NCBI GenBank assembly: GCA_033002965.1
Contig: JAURVB010003386.1
Span: 1-64,000 of the forward strand
DNA from: Piper betle
Lineage: Eukaryota; Streptophyta; Magnoliopsida; Piperales; Piperaceae
DNA length: 64,000 nt
Reading direction: 5' to 3'
Shown here: one piece after another, positions 38,235 through 50,840 of the stretch
Numbering within the stretch: the first letter of the stretch is position 1
Layout: each line of letters begins with the position of its first letter
Notes under the pieces: generated by a model
What the model was told of the DNA's origin: nothing
Databases searched by the model: none
What the model saw: the letters and a program-made list of their open reading frames with translations, nothing else
Position numbers and translations under genes: made by a program

Positions 38235-41185
38235 TGTAAAACCCACGACTGCCGAGGCCGACCGTGTGCATGTGCTATGAGGGTTCATGTATACCCAAGT
38301 ATTGATGATAGCGTCAAAACGCATCAGTAGACTGAGTTATCAATAGATATGCGAGTATATAATTGATGATTTTATTTTTTTTCATGTTGTAACAGTAGAA
38401 TTAGTTTAGGCTAAATAACACATTAGGAGGCGTTAAATGCTATTCGAGTGAGTTATTAGATATACGGCATGTCATTTGGATGTTCTGTTGTTTTGTTTGA
38501 TTTTATGGGATTTTTACCAATTTTTCTGGGATTTATTCCGAGTTAGTTATTATTCTTGACTCGAGCCAGTGTCAAGTAAAGTTCTATTTACAAGTTTGCC
38601 ACTCCTATATTTCTCATCTCCCACCCCCAAACCCTGACGTCTTCACCGCCCTAAACCCTAGCTGCCGCCCTTGAGACTTTTGACACCATCGTCGACGCCA
38701 CCTCACCGCCGATCGATGCCGCCCAGCTCGGCCGTGCTGTCGCCTTGCCGCCTCGACCACGCCCAGCCACTGTCTAGCTGTCGCGACGCTAGAAATTGCC
38801 CTCGATTTCACGGCCATTCCCGATGTGATTCGGCCACCGTCTACGTCGGACCGCTGCCGCTGTGATGTCGAAGCTCTCCCCTCGACTTCCCCTACCTTTC
38901 CCCCTCACCTTGCGCCGCCATCGAGGCTGGTCGTGGGTCTGATCGGAGCGATCGACCTCCCCGACCGAACCTCGATGCCGCCGTCGGTGGTCATCGCCAA
39001 CACGGCTGCCGTTGTCGTCACCACTATTGGGTCAAGCTCGCCGAGAAGGTGCTAACCCTTACCTCCGATTGCCCCGCCAGTGCAGTCGCTGGAAAACCGT
39101 CAACTCGCCTTCACCGCCTTCGTTCGTTGGCACCAATTTCAGCGCTGATCGCGAGGTGGTTTTCCTTCTTTTTTTAGTATTATTATATGCATGTTCTGGT
39201 CATGGTAGCATATTGGAATTTATTTTATTAACTTCATGATTTTAGTTTAATTAATCGTGAATTATGATAAACATGTTATGATTAGCGTAGATTGTGTTGT
39301 GTGATGTAAATGCTCACTAATGAAATTGTTAGTAAACCATTAAATAGTTAATTAAATGCTTGTTAACTAGTTAATTTATGAATTTGCATGATTTAGGTTT
39401 TGCATGCGAGTATTAAGTTAAATAGATTAAATTGATTAAACCATTGTCACCTAATTAGAATAAGTATGTTTTGAAATTGGAATTAAAAGTGCTAGATAAT
39501 AAGTACATATGAAATCATAAAATTATTAACTTGCTTGTTAATTAGAGATATAATGTGATTGTTAAGATGATTGTCATGTTTGATTAGATTCATGTATACA
39601 TGTGGATATATTAGTCATATAGGCATGCATCGTATATTTATGGGTGTTAGTAAATAGTTATGTTCATGTTGGTTCGTTGCAGGAGCTCGCCGTCTAGGCA
39701 CGAGACTGTGCTTAGAGCTTCTGACAAGTCCGTTAGGACACGCTTCTCAGGTTTTATCGCTCTACTCTTTTAGTGATTTGATTTATTGATCGTAGGATGC
39801 GTCTGGTGGATGATTTATTGGACCCCACCTAACATAGGTCATCTGGTCAATTGTTTTCAGAATTAATAACCCTCGAGGATGAGATTCCTCGAGCTTGTTT
39901 TCAAAAATAAGATCCACCTCAAGTTGCCTTCGGGCCTATTATAATAAATCTCGACCCAACCCTATAAATAGTTTTATCGAGTTTTTATTGAGAGAAGAGC
40001 AGATGAATCGACTTGCACGTGCCATGAGCGGATGCCATGCTAGTCAAAGCGGGCTCTGGATTAGTGAGCGGCCTGTTCCATTCCCGAGGGATCCTGACAA
40101 CTCTTCGTTTGAGCTCCTCACACCCGGAGAACGTAGAGGTTTACAAGTACTGTTAAGTACAACGCATGTCCGGACTTGTGGTTCAAAGGGTACTAAAGGC
40201 ACATACCTGAGAGTATTCGGCCTTCGTGCTCAAGGCCAGGAGTAATATGGAGGTTCGGAGAGGGCTTAGGATAAAAGTTTTACGCAAAACACTGAAAAAG
40301 AAGTGTCAAGAGCGGCACAGTACCAGATAGACCAGGATACTGTTGAGTTAGCTGCTCAACGGCTCCTCTGTAGTTGCCCTTATGAGAGTTTTTAAGGAAG
40401 ATATATGATTGTTTGCTTTCTATGAGAGTTTGCTCTCATGTTCTAGTTTAATATAAATTATTTTCGGACCAGTGACACCCGTCACTGACGTTTTCTTACT
40501 ATATATGTAGGTGAGGAAGATGAATGGAGTATGCCAGCTTTGACGAAGGACTAGCGTTTGCATGCACACACATACCTGACACCGCGTCGACTTTTGCGTA
40601 AGATGTGATGTGATTGGCTGTTATTGTGGATTTATATATTGGTGTATATATGCATGTGTTTGTGAGACTTGTATGCCTTGTTTTAGAAATGCTCGAAAAT
40701 GTTTTGAGAAAAACTCTAATGATGTGCTATGCTGAAATGAAAAGGAACCAAATGAGCTGAGTATGAAATTGTAGGTGGGCGAGACGCCGATTATAAAATG
40801 TGTGGAGGTTTTTGAACCCTATTGTAATATAAATTATTGTTTCATATATATTATATTGTGTCGTATTTTAACAGGTCATCCCCTTATTGCACTTTTAAGG
40901 GAGGCTCTATCCATTTTATTCTAGGATTTTTATGAATTTCATTGCTATTTTAATTATTTTAGTGTGTGGTTATTATCATGAAATTCACGTAATATCTTGC
41001 TAGGATTTTACATCTTATTCATATATTATTTGCGCATTAATGGCATACTCTATCTTGAAACGTTGAAAGGATTATGTCATAGCCGTTTAGGTTTTGGGTC
41101 AGCCAAATTAATTAATTTGCGAATAATTCGATCCTTTGTAATAGTTCTAGTCTGAGTTGAGAGTAAACCGAATTGGGGTGTCACA
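38235..41185 (+). repeat. 3' LTR of the gypsy chromovirus, about 2.95 kb
   Basis: Starts TGTAAAACCCACG just after the purine tract and ends ATTGGGGTGTCACA. It includes an AT-rich module with CTTGACTCGAG (about 38555), a GC-rich stretch with AAACCCTA (38625-39120) and long unique-looking DNA. Short frames within it (38671-39239, 39895-40245) are not genes. Confidence 0.75.
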
Positions 41186-41969
41186 TTTCTGGTTAGAAAA
41201 GAAATAAGCTGTGTTTTGCTGTGGTGTAGGCTTTCCTGGGCTACTCTTTAGATTCACATGTGGGCTGGAACCAATAGCATCATCAACTTACATAATTTAT
41301 GAAACACTCGATACAAAGTGATATACATTGTATCCAGAGAGAAACACTAACAGAACAAAGTACATTTATTAATATCGCCATCATCATCATCAACACATTT
41401 TCACTACCATTATATCCATATCTCAGCGAAGAAGGTTTGCAATATAAATTTTTTGTTACCAAGTGATTGTCTTCATATTTAAATTACTGACTGAAACCCA
41501 CACAAAATAAGGTAATTTTGTTGCATTGAATACCCTTTTGATGACACAACCATCAAAGAAACAAGGTAGACTTGAAGTTTTAATATTATTATCATATTAT
41601 ACATCATGGGGTAATTTAGGATTCAATTAATATAGACACTACTGTGAAGCTAATGACAAAAATTCCAATTTGTTTGAATATAAAAGTATGCCAAACAGTT
41701 ATAATAATTCATCAAACAAAAACGACTATCAGAAAATAAGAAAATGACAAAAAAAGGTCGTAATAAACTATCATCAATGAAAAATATGTCCACTTGTTCA
41801 GTGATATTAAAATGTTCGCTCATCATAATCAATAACTTCCCATATGTTCTGAACCGATTGGCTCCTAAAATCTTATGCGTGCACTAAATGGTCTGCATAG
41901 CTGATCGGACATGGTAAACTATGATTATTAAAAAACAGGTGCAAAAGAATGGGAGAACATATGCTTTTG
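41186..41969. other. Flank between gypsy LTR and the PRD3-like gene
   Basis: AT-rich sequence in which the last exons of the PRD3-like gene would be expected on the minus strand, but no matching frame was found. Confidence 0.45.
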
Positions 41970-43954
41970 TTAGAGCAAGCTTCTTATTAGTCGATTGAAC
42001 AGCAACCCGGCCACGGTTTTGCAAGAGTGAAGATCAATTGACAATAAGCCCACAGGCACAAGTTGAAAACAGTTAAGTACAAGTGAATTATGTGATTGGA
42101 GGACATATAGATGTACATTTGGAGGCTCAGTACTAAGCAACGTATGGGTTTCCTCATGAGACTTTGTACTATTCACCTTAGCGTGAAGACATCATTTTCA
42201 GCAAACAAGAGACAAAATAATGGCCTTGAAATGACCACAAACAGTAAGAAGAAGCACCAGAAAACTTTATAATAATATTACTTTACATACCACCTCCATT
42301 GTGACAGTTGACAAAAGATCGTTATGAACGTTCTGAATCTGTGCCTGTATTTGGTTTGGTAAGGCTACTAATAATGAGCCAAACTCTCCTAATTTAATCT
42401 CCATGGCATCTTTTTGCAGTTTATCATGTATACACTTGAGTTGACTTTCAATTCTGGATTTTATATCTTCTAGCAGCTTAACCTAATCATTGTCATCCTA
42501 TTCTTTTGGTCAGATCATACTAAAAGACCTTCTTAATCTACTAATAATATAAAGATGAACTATTTTTTCGCTTACTGTTTTCAGCAAAGTTTTATCTTGT
42601 ATGACCAACTTCTGTTGTAAGCCTGCATCTGAAGCACATCATATATCTGTTATGAATTATGATATAAACTATCTGGCCAAAAGTTAAACTTAGAAAATTT
42701 GTCCAAAAAATAAAATAGAAAAAATTAAATAAAAAACAATAACATACACCTCTTACATATTTATGACTTTTAGTTTCATATACTTCTTGGGACACAAAAG
42801 TATTTTGCAAACAAAGAAAACGCTTATCTCACATTGGCTTAATTGTTTAGTGATTAATGAAATTAATTTTCAGAAATAAAAGACAACTGAGCTTTCAATT
42901 GGTTCACATAATCTATTTTAAACCTCACAATATCTAGTACTGAAAAGAGTAGCCTTGAAAGGCAGATAAATGGTTCGCAAAAACTTGATGAAACATTTGT
43001 AGTAGACTCATCAACATGTAAGAGATAACTAGAAGCAATGATTAGTACAGATCGCAGCAGCATAAGATGCTATGACAAGAGTCCAAGAAACCAGTAGCTG
43101 AAAGCTAGCAGCGTAGCAACTTTTTCTTTTCAATTATCTGCAAAGTACTGAGAACTTCAATTTTTGCTACTTAGTCTTTTTTAATCACAGAAAAAAATTA
43201 CGATACTCACTCCCCAATAACACTTCTTTTACTGATCGATTAACTTGCATAACATCACTCTGAACAGAATCGAGGATCATTCCCAATCTGCTTATTGAAG
43301 TTTCCATCAGTTCAATTCTACGTTCTACCTCTTCACTAATATGACCTGTCATGAAGTAAAGATTCTGCAAACGACAAACCTATATTCTACATTAATTCAA
43401 TAGTATGATAGCATTAAATTCATACAAGGGGGATAAAAGAGCTGGCGTGACTTTAATTGGATGAACGGATTATGATAATGACCATGTAGCATCCGGTTCT
43501 GCCAACAAAAACCATGACACTAATCATCAAAAATGCTAATAAACTCAAATTAGTAAAATGCTTGTGGTAAACTCCTCGTAAACTAGTAATACTCAGCAAA
43601 CACATTTTCAAACCCTACTCTACATGAATTTATTGAAATGAAAAGTTGTGAAGATGAACAACAATTTCAATTTTCAGGACTGGTTATAATAAATGGCTAA
43701 AACAGATCCACAAGTTAATCTTTCACTAATCTATAACTTCTACCAAGTGGCATGCCACTCATAATCCAAACAAATGCAGACAGCATCGATTAGATAGACG
43801 AACTAGTAATATCCGCAAATATCCAACAAACTGTCACAAAGTGATTTCACTGAGGGAAAAATTTGAGCATTGGTTAGACAGAGAAGTTGGGACTGGAAGT
43901 GGGGAGGAGGAGACAGGAGCTGAGATCGCAGACATTGTTGAGATTAAACTTCAT
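41970..43954 (-). pseudogene. PRD3/PAIR1-like meiotic recombination initiation gene, partial
   Basis: PRD3 (rice PAIR1) is a coiled-coil nuclear protein needed for meiotic double-strand breaks. The diagnostic exon is 43211-43364 (minus), encoding EEVERRIELMETSISRLG then MILDSVQSDVMQVNRSVKE, very close to the Arabidopsis and rice proteins. It splices in phase to 42576-42628 (LQQKLVIQDKTLL) and 42291-42482 (LLEDIKSRIESQLK ... ALPNQIQAQIQNVHNDL). A start at 43954 gives MKFNLNNVCDLSS, like the family's N-terminus, but this frame stops at 43874. A possible further exon at 41970-42178 changes frame near its end. The C-terminal exons are absent; a gypsy LTR ends at 41185. The gene is probably truncated or broken, though unspotted small exons are possible. 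Confidence 0.65.
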
Positions 43955-45083
43955 TCCTTCCAATCAATGCACCAACACTTCCCACCAAATCTGCTCCCAA
44001 AAATCGAAGAACAAACAATCGAAATCAGAATCCACCAAATTCGAAAATCAACTAACACAAAAATTCCAGTGCAGAGCCAAATTACTGACGATTTCGAATC
44101 CCAATTCGAATCCGACTTGGGTGGAACTATGAAAGTTCAAATCTCAGACAAAAACAGATGGTTAATGACAGAAAAGGGAAGAACAAACAATGATCTAAAA
44201 CTCAGATATATGTTTTTTCTCTAATACGAAATGTTGATTCGAAGGGGGTTTACATGACTAATATATTGTACAATTTTTCCCAAAATAAAATATTTTACTA
44301 TGTTCAATCTCTATTGTGATAATATATCAAATTATCTATCTACTCTATCCACAAAATATCAGTTCGTGTTGGTTCATTTAATGAATATTCCCTAATCAAC
44401 TTACTTATACGAATAATTGATGAACTTTCATTTCTAATAGAGGGTTTGTTTGATACACATCTAGACATAGATTTCACATTAATTTTATTTTTTGAATTTT
44501 TCCATTCTAATATAAAATTTATTTATTCAAATATTTTTTAAAAAAATGATTTTAATTTTATGTTAATTGACACAAGAGAAACTAAGAAAAATAGAAGAGA
44601 TGATGATTATATAAATGAGATATTAATTCTTTGTGAGAAAAAATAAAATTTATAATGAAAAAAATAATTAAAAAATAAAATAAATATGATATGAAAATAA
44701 TTTCCTATAACTGAATTTTGATCGTGATTGACTTCACCAAAGAATTTTCACTGTGGATGACGACTTTTTACCCGATGTTAAGTAGACTGACATGAACAAT
44801 GCCTTGTCCGATGTCCGATTGATGCCCACCCCTAAGTATAAACGAGGGGTTTTATGATGCTCCCGCCACTTACACTTCCATCTTCTCTCCTCCCATCTGA
44901 ATTGCCCTAGCATAGGTAGGATACTACAATAGCTAGTTTTATTTATTTATTTATTTTTCTATCATGGCAAGTAACAACAATTGCTCCTAGTTAGATATGA
45001 CTACCTTTGTTCTTGATTGTTACCTAAACCATTTGATTTAATAAATTAAAGTTTTTATTTGTTTGAGCAACAAATGTTGAGCA

Positions 45084-45137
<54 letters not shown>

Positions 45138-45354
45138 CTTATAAGATATTGAAATTGGTATGATCATCTATGTTTAGACCCTCATTTTAGTTTAACTCTT
45201 AAGTAAACAGATTTTTATATTAATAAACTGATGAATATCATTTAAATGATAATTAATAATATATTAAGATTATTAAAAATAATTCTATAATAGCTATGCT
45301 ATAGTACAAATTAAATACTACAAATAATAAATATAAAGATAAAAATTACAAATA
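43955..45354. other. Intergenic region, AT-rich
   Basis: Upstream side of the PRD3-like gene followed by AT-rich DNA. A less AT-rich patch at 44740-44935 has a TATAAAC box (44838) and pyrimidine-rich sequence, but no gene could be followed from it. Confidence 0.5.
45088..45134. repeat. (AT)n microsatellite
   Basis: 47 bases of uninterrupted AT repeat. Confidence 0.97.
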
Positions 45355-45884
45355 ATAAAATTGATTCTACATAAAAATCCCTCTTTTTCATAATTAATTA
45401 GTATCCTCTCTCACTTTCATAAATTAACTTTTTTCCTTCCCACAGGAAGCAAGAAAATCTTTTAATAAACAAAACATTGCTTTCAAGTTCAACTCATCCC
45501 ACTGCACGGGCAAGGGCCTTGTTTTATTTACAAATTAGACATTGAGCCACGTGGTAAACTTTAGAGATAAATTATAATTTTATAAATAATTTTTCGTGAA
45601 ATAATGAGATATATTCTATTTTTCAAAGATAAATTCTAATTGAATAAGAAGATTAATTTGATTTATTTTCTTTTTGTTTGTTGCGTTTCAAATGCTTATC
45701 TAATCTCCTACCTCGCATCTGACCAAGAATTTAAAAATCTCTTTTATTAATAAAAATTGATGAGGATGTCCACCAACACACTAATATTTGTTGCATGCTC
45801 AAGAAGGATTTTTTAATGAAACAAATAAATTATTATATTGGGAAAATATATATGCATCATTATTCGTAATAACTAATACTTAGC

Positions 45885-47028
45885 TTAATTTGTATATGAG
45901 GGAGTACTCCAAACTAGCGGACTAGGTCTTCCCTGAAAGCTATATTCTGGGTGCACTTCGAAGGATGTTCTTGGCTCTTCCTCTACTTTATCGAGGCAAA
46001 ATTTATCAAGACAAACAAGATTTGATGCAATTGTTTGTAGAAAATTCAGACGACTTAATAACATCCTTGTTGTGCCTAGACCATGATTGAGAGCATCCTT
46101 CACACACGAACAACACGCCATGATTGCCCAGTCGTCCACCCTCACCAATCGTCCCTATATTTGATCCACCCTATGCACAACGAATCTGATCTTATGGTCG
46201 TAAATAAATTTTGTCGAAGCATATTCGGTGACCACCAAAAGCTCCCCACCGGACTCCACTAGGTAATGGTTCCTACTGTATTGCTGTTCATCTCCATAGA
46301 TGTTACACCACGCATCATCTTTGTGATAGACTAAAACATCACAAGGTGCAGGGGAGAAGTTCATGTTATCATACATACGTTGAATGTAGTAGGCCATGAT
46401 CCATTCTTCGTCGATGCAATGAAGTTTGCCCTCGTAAAATATCATATCACATAGATTAAAATAACCTTTTTGTCGGCCAATACTTTCATCCAATCATCAT
46501 CGTCAAGCTAGCAAACGCAGAGGTCACCATAACTCTACTGCAACCACACAGTTTGCTGGCTCAGATGAGATTTCGGTAACAAAAATGCTCCCCATGGGAT
46601 GTCTCAACCCTTTGTGATCACGAACATTAGATGGAAGTTGAAAGGTGTTGCCAGTGAAAGGGTTGTAGATTGAGAGAAGCAGTTTCTCCTCCAACGTTGG
46701 GTCGGACGACGTCAATGTCAAATACAAGCTGCCGTCGCGGGAACCATGGAATCGTTGGTAGTTGGTGATGGGGCAGCATCGGTGGTAGCAGTTGGTGGAA
46801 GGGGAGAGGTTGATGAGGGTATGCGACATTATAGTACCAGGTTTGGCCAAGATGTGGTCATCGTAGGTAGGGTGGCAGATCCATGGCATGCCGGCAATGG
46901 GGAGAGGCAGAGCAGGAGAGGTCTCTCCATGCACGAGAAACAACGCCGATGCGGACCTGGCAGATGAAATCCAATCAATTGAGGATGTGGTTGAAGACAA
47001 GTTTGATGTAGGAGCTGCAAGAAATCCA
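45885..47028 (-). pseudogene. F-box/DUF295 protein, decayed copy in left arm
   Basis: The minus-strand sequence first encodes an F-box-like stretch (LDFICQVRIGVVSRAWRDL) and then, after a +1 shift at about 46920, DUF295-type sequence: HGSRDGSLYLTL, LLSIYNPFTGNTFQLP, DMIFYEGKLHCIDE and GGELLVVTEYASTKF. Stops and frame changes occur between ~46480 and 46530 (YGDLCVC then TAG) and again after HRVDQI. The family is thought to serve as substrate adaptors of SCF ubiquitin ligases, but this copy cannot make a full protein. Confidence 0.75.
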
Positions 47029-47710
47029 TGGATTTCTTGCAGCTCCTACATCAAGAGCTCGTCTACAACCACATACTCTATCGATTGGATTTCATCTACC
47101 AGGTCCGCGCCGGTACCGTTTGTTGTGCATGGAAAGACTCTCCCGCTCTGCTCACCCCATCGCCGGCATGCCATGGATCTGCCACTCTACCTACACCAAC
47201 CATATCTTGTCCAAACCTGGTACTATAATGTCACATTCCCTCATCAACCTCTCCCCTTCCACCAACTGCTACCACTGATGCCGCCCCATCACCAACGACC
47301 AACAATTCCATGGTTCTCCCCATAACTTTGCACCAATGGATCATGGCCTACAACATTCAATGTATGTATGATAACATGAACTTCTCCCCTGCACCTTGTG
47401 ATCCATCTTTGGAGATGAACGGCAGTATAGTATGAATAATTACCTAGTTGAGTTCGGTGGGGAGCTTTTGGTGGTCACCGAATATACTTCAACAAAATTT
47501 ATTTACGACCATAAAATCAGATTCACCGTGCATAGGGTGGATCAGATACAGCGACGATTGGTGTGGGTGGACGACTTGGGCGATCATGGCATGTTGTTCG
47601 TGCGTGAAAGATGCTCTCAATCATGGTATGGGCACAACAAGGATATTATTAAGCCGTCTGAATTTTTCACAAACAATTGCATCTATCTTTCTTCCGTTAT
47701 GCTAGTATGA
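47029..47710 (+). pseudogene. F-box/DUF295 protein, decayed copy in right arm
   Basis: Mirror copy of the left-arm gene. The F-box-like start is present (RLDFIYQVRAGTVCCAWKD), but most of the middle is deleted near 47325-47400. The C-terminal frame at 47432-47710 is open for 92 codons and reads GGELLVVTEYTSTKF, then VDDLGDHGMLFV and SEFFTNNCIYLS, better preserved than the same region of the left arm. Confidence 0.72.
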
Positions 47711-48420
47711 ACCTAGAAATCTTGTTTGTCTTACAAAATTTTGCCTTGAGAAAGTAGAGGAAGAGCCAAGAACATCTTTCAAAGTGCACCCAAAATATAG
47801 CTTCTAAGGAAGACCTTGTTCGCCAGTTTGGAGTACTCCCTCATATCCAAATTAAGCTAAGTATTATTTATTACGAATAATGAGGCATATATATTTTCCC
47901 AACATAACAATTTATTTGTTTCATTAAAAAATCCTTCTTGAGCATGTAATAGATATTAGTTTGTCGGTGGTTATGCATTTGTGCCCCATATTACAATTTA
48001 TTAAGGGTGTCCTCATCAGCTTTTATTAATAAAAGAGATTTTTAAATTCTTGGTCAGATGCGTAGGAGATTAGATAAGCATTTGAAATGCAATGAACAAA
48101 AAGAAAATAAATCAAATTAATCTTCTTATTCAATTAGAATTTATCTTTGAAAAACAGAATATATCTCATTATTTCACGAAAAATTATTTATAAAATTAGA
48201 ATTTATCTCTAAAGTATACCATGTGGCTCAGTGTCTTACTTAATTTGTAAACAAAACAAGGCCCTTGCCCGTGCAGTGGGATGAGTTGAACTTGAAAGCA
48301 ATATTTTGTTTATTAAAAGATTTTCTTGATTCTTGTGAGAAGAAAAAAGTTAATTTATGAAAATGGGAGAGGATACTAATTAATTATGAAAAAATGTATT
48401 TTTATGTAGAATCAAATTTA

Positions 48421-49756
48421 TCCTTAGGCTGGGGCGGTTGTGGTCTTGGGTGGGTTGTTTTGATTGATTTATAAACTCTTAAGTTGTTATGGATGGTTTT
48501 GGAATTGCAACAATGAAAGGCCCAAAGCCGCACAGGCCCTCTTGACCTTGTTTCATTCAGGGTATTACTTATCGCCTCTAGCCAAAACCAGCGGTCGGGC
48601 TGCTCTTACCAAAGGTCCGGATAAATGTAAACAATTTGAGTTAAAATTCACTATTTAAGAGGAAAATATGATTAACTTCATTTCTATTTCAGCTCATCAA
48701 GGTTTTCTCAAAGACTAGTTAGTCCAAGTATTGTGGCCCGAATTTTGAAAAAGGTTATAGAGTTTAATTTTTTGGTCAATGGCGCGAGCATTTCATTATA
48801 ATCAGACAATGATGGAAAAATCTTTAAACAAAGATGTAATTTACAAATTTGAGGCAGTTATAAATGATAATTATAAGCATAGAGTAGATTTTAATCTTAG
48901 TTATCAAAAACTAAAGATACCTCTGAGGAGGGTAATAGCCCTAAATTTGATTTATCAATTTTAATTTGGGCACCCAATTTGTTGGCCGGTACGTCAAAGT
49001 GGCTTGATTTTGGCTTTCGGCCCTCTACCAACTAAATTGAAAATTAAATTACATCAAACAGAAGCATATTTACACATACAAACGAAATTGGAACAAACAA
49101 CAAGATATTATACAAGATCAATCAAGACTAAACATTAAGGTTTACCAAAAAACACAGCAAAAAAAAAAACATATCCAAACAAATTAAAATTTTAATTACA
49201 ACTACCTAAAGAAAAATTAAAAAAGTTGGGTAAAGCTAGAACAGGGCTTTCAAGTTTTGTATGTTTCTTTGCACATGACCACATTATATAGTGATTTTTA
49301 GTATATAGATCACAACTTGATTAAGCAGTACATCTCATAAAAAAATTAATGACAAACGCTATTGATTAAGAAAGCAAATTATAGACCGTTTATTAATGAG
49401 CAAGACAAGTTAGAAAAGAAGGAGGGCAAATCAAGCAGTACATGAATTGCATACTTCCCATGTTACATTTCAATTTTAATTTCCATGATAAAACATGGAA
49501 TCAATATTTCAAATCACCATGGCCAGATGTTAAATTTTGACAAGGCGCAACACGATTGCCTGCAACAAGAAGGGGATTTCTGCTACTTCTGCTACAGACA
49601 AACTGCAATACCAGACTTGTTTACAGTTGTCAACATGTGTATACCAAACATCACAAACAGGTTTCAGGATGTAACTCTAACAACGGATGACATTTTACCA
49701 TATTATAGGGGCAATTTCATGACATAAAGGGTAATTCAATCCCGATAAAAAATTTG
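48421..49756. other. Intergenic region with no recognised gene
   Basis: AT-rich; short frames at 48464, 48779 and 49485 show no family similarity. The part after 49480 may be transcribed as the 3' side of the weak gene candidate at 49757-50287. Confidence 0.5.
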
Positions 49757-50287
49757 TTACCACATGCTAAAAGATCTAAACATCATCTGCAAAACCACCA
49801 TTAATTTTTGCGCAAATTTCTACAAATCTACTCGAATTCATGTCAAAAGGTGCGTATATACAATCAAATTCTGCAAATCAAGAACATTAAAAAAAAACTC
49901 TCCAAACATCAACAAAACCTACTCTAAATTCTTGCGCAAACTTCAAAAAAACTACCCGAATTCTATGTCAGAAGGTGCGTACAAACAATCAAACTCTGCC
50001 AGAACATTAACAAAAAAAAGACCAATGGAGCTTACGGCATTTGCAGAGCCTTTGGGGATCCCCGATATGGAATCGTCATGGCGTCGGGCCTTGAAGGGCG
50101 TCGTCGCCGCCGGCAATAAAACCTCTTCCTCGCCGCCGCGAAAAACCTCGCCTTCGCCGCCGGCGATTTTTCGTCGGTGTCCTTGGCCGCCGGGGCGTTG
50201 GTCCGACTTAGCCGGAAGTTTTGGATGGAAAAATCCATCAACGGTCGGCCGCGATTGGTTAACCAGACCACCCATCGGACGGCCCAT
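49757..50287 (-). CDS. Putative small protein of unknown function
   Basis: A possible two-exon gene: exon 50036-50287 (84 codons, GC-rich, starting MGRPMGGLVNQS and ending PKGSANA), a GTAAGC donor, and a short last exon 49757-49786 after TTTTGCAG encoding MMFRSFSMW. The product would be 93 residues, basic and glycine-rich, with no recognisable domain. Plus-strand frames over the same DNA also lack similarity. The intron repeats a GTGCGTA...CAATCAAA...TCTGC motif twice (49850-49880, 49974-50000). This might instead be the leader of a non-coding transcript. Confidence 0.28.
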
Positions 50288-50367
50288 ATCGGCCGCGGCG
50301 TATGAGGCGATGTTCCACCGCCCAAAGGGGGAGAGTCCTTTAATCGGAGGAGGTTTTTTTCTTTTTC

Positions 50368-50398
50368 TTATTATTATTATTATTATTATTATTATTTT
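50368..50398. repeat. (TTA)n microsatellite
   Basis: About ten ATT/TTA units. Confidence 0.9.
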
Positions 50399-50689
50399 AT
50401 TAATAAAAATAAAACTTCATTCTGCCCTCTTATAATTATTGGACGGGTATATGATATACAGATCAATATATAATTATATATGCCCCTCATCCATGGATTA
50501 AAAAAACCATGATTAGTTCACATAATCCTATGTTAAGAATGAGCATCATACTCTACTAATTGTTTACATATTTTTAACAACTCATATTATGTCATGCATC
50601 TTGAAAGTTTGTTTGGCATTTACATAATATCAAGAGAAACATTTATATAGTCATGTGTTGGACGTTAGATATAAATATATATATAAATT

Positions 50690-50840
50690 TAGAATTGTAT
50701 AATATGTTGTTATTTAATGTTGGCTAAATTCAATTGATCTATTAAAGTTAAGTATTTATGGACTATAAATAAAAGTGTAGAATTCAATGTGTAAATATCA
50801 TAAATAAAAGTGTGAAATTCAATATTCAGATATAATTTTT
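50690..50840 (+). repeat. LTR-related fragment
   Basis: TGTTGGCTAAATTCAATTGATC followed by AAAGTGTAGAATTCAAT resembles, in the opposite orientation, part of the solo LTR at 54824-55258 (GGTTGGCTAAATTAAATTGATC and GTGTGGAATTTAATG). Confidence 0.5.

Larger units (their letters stand above)
36323..41185 (+). mobile_element. 5'-truncated gypsy chromovirus (Tekay/Del-like) with nested solo LTR
   Basis: The part left of the nested LTR encodes the end of the integrase core (LGGDWAKHLPLVKFAYN, MTPFEALYGR); the part right of it encodes the integrase C-terminus and chromodomain-like tail. A purine tract (TAAGGAGGGAAGG) precedes the LTR at 38235. Everything upstream (5' LTR, gag, RT) is missing. Confidence 0.85.
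45355..48420. repeat. Large inverted duplication without spacer
   Basis: The two arms, 45355-47028 and 47029-48420, are reverse complements of each other outward from the CCATGG at 47026-47031. The central 24 bases per side match exactly (47005-47052); beyond that, similarity stays high by eye. The outer ends also match: TTGATTCTAC at 45361 against GTAGAATCAA at 48406. The right arm is about 280 bases shorter because of an internal deletion. No target duplication was seen at the outer ends. Confidence 0.9.

Noticed and set aside
38614..39239. Frames in GC-rich DNA at 38.6-39.2 kb
   Set aside because: They lie within the gypsy LTR and show no domain.
43841..44224. 127-codon plus-strand frame
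   Set aside because: Antisense to the leader and first exon of the PRD3-like gene; no similarity.
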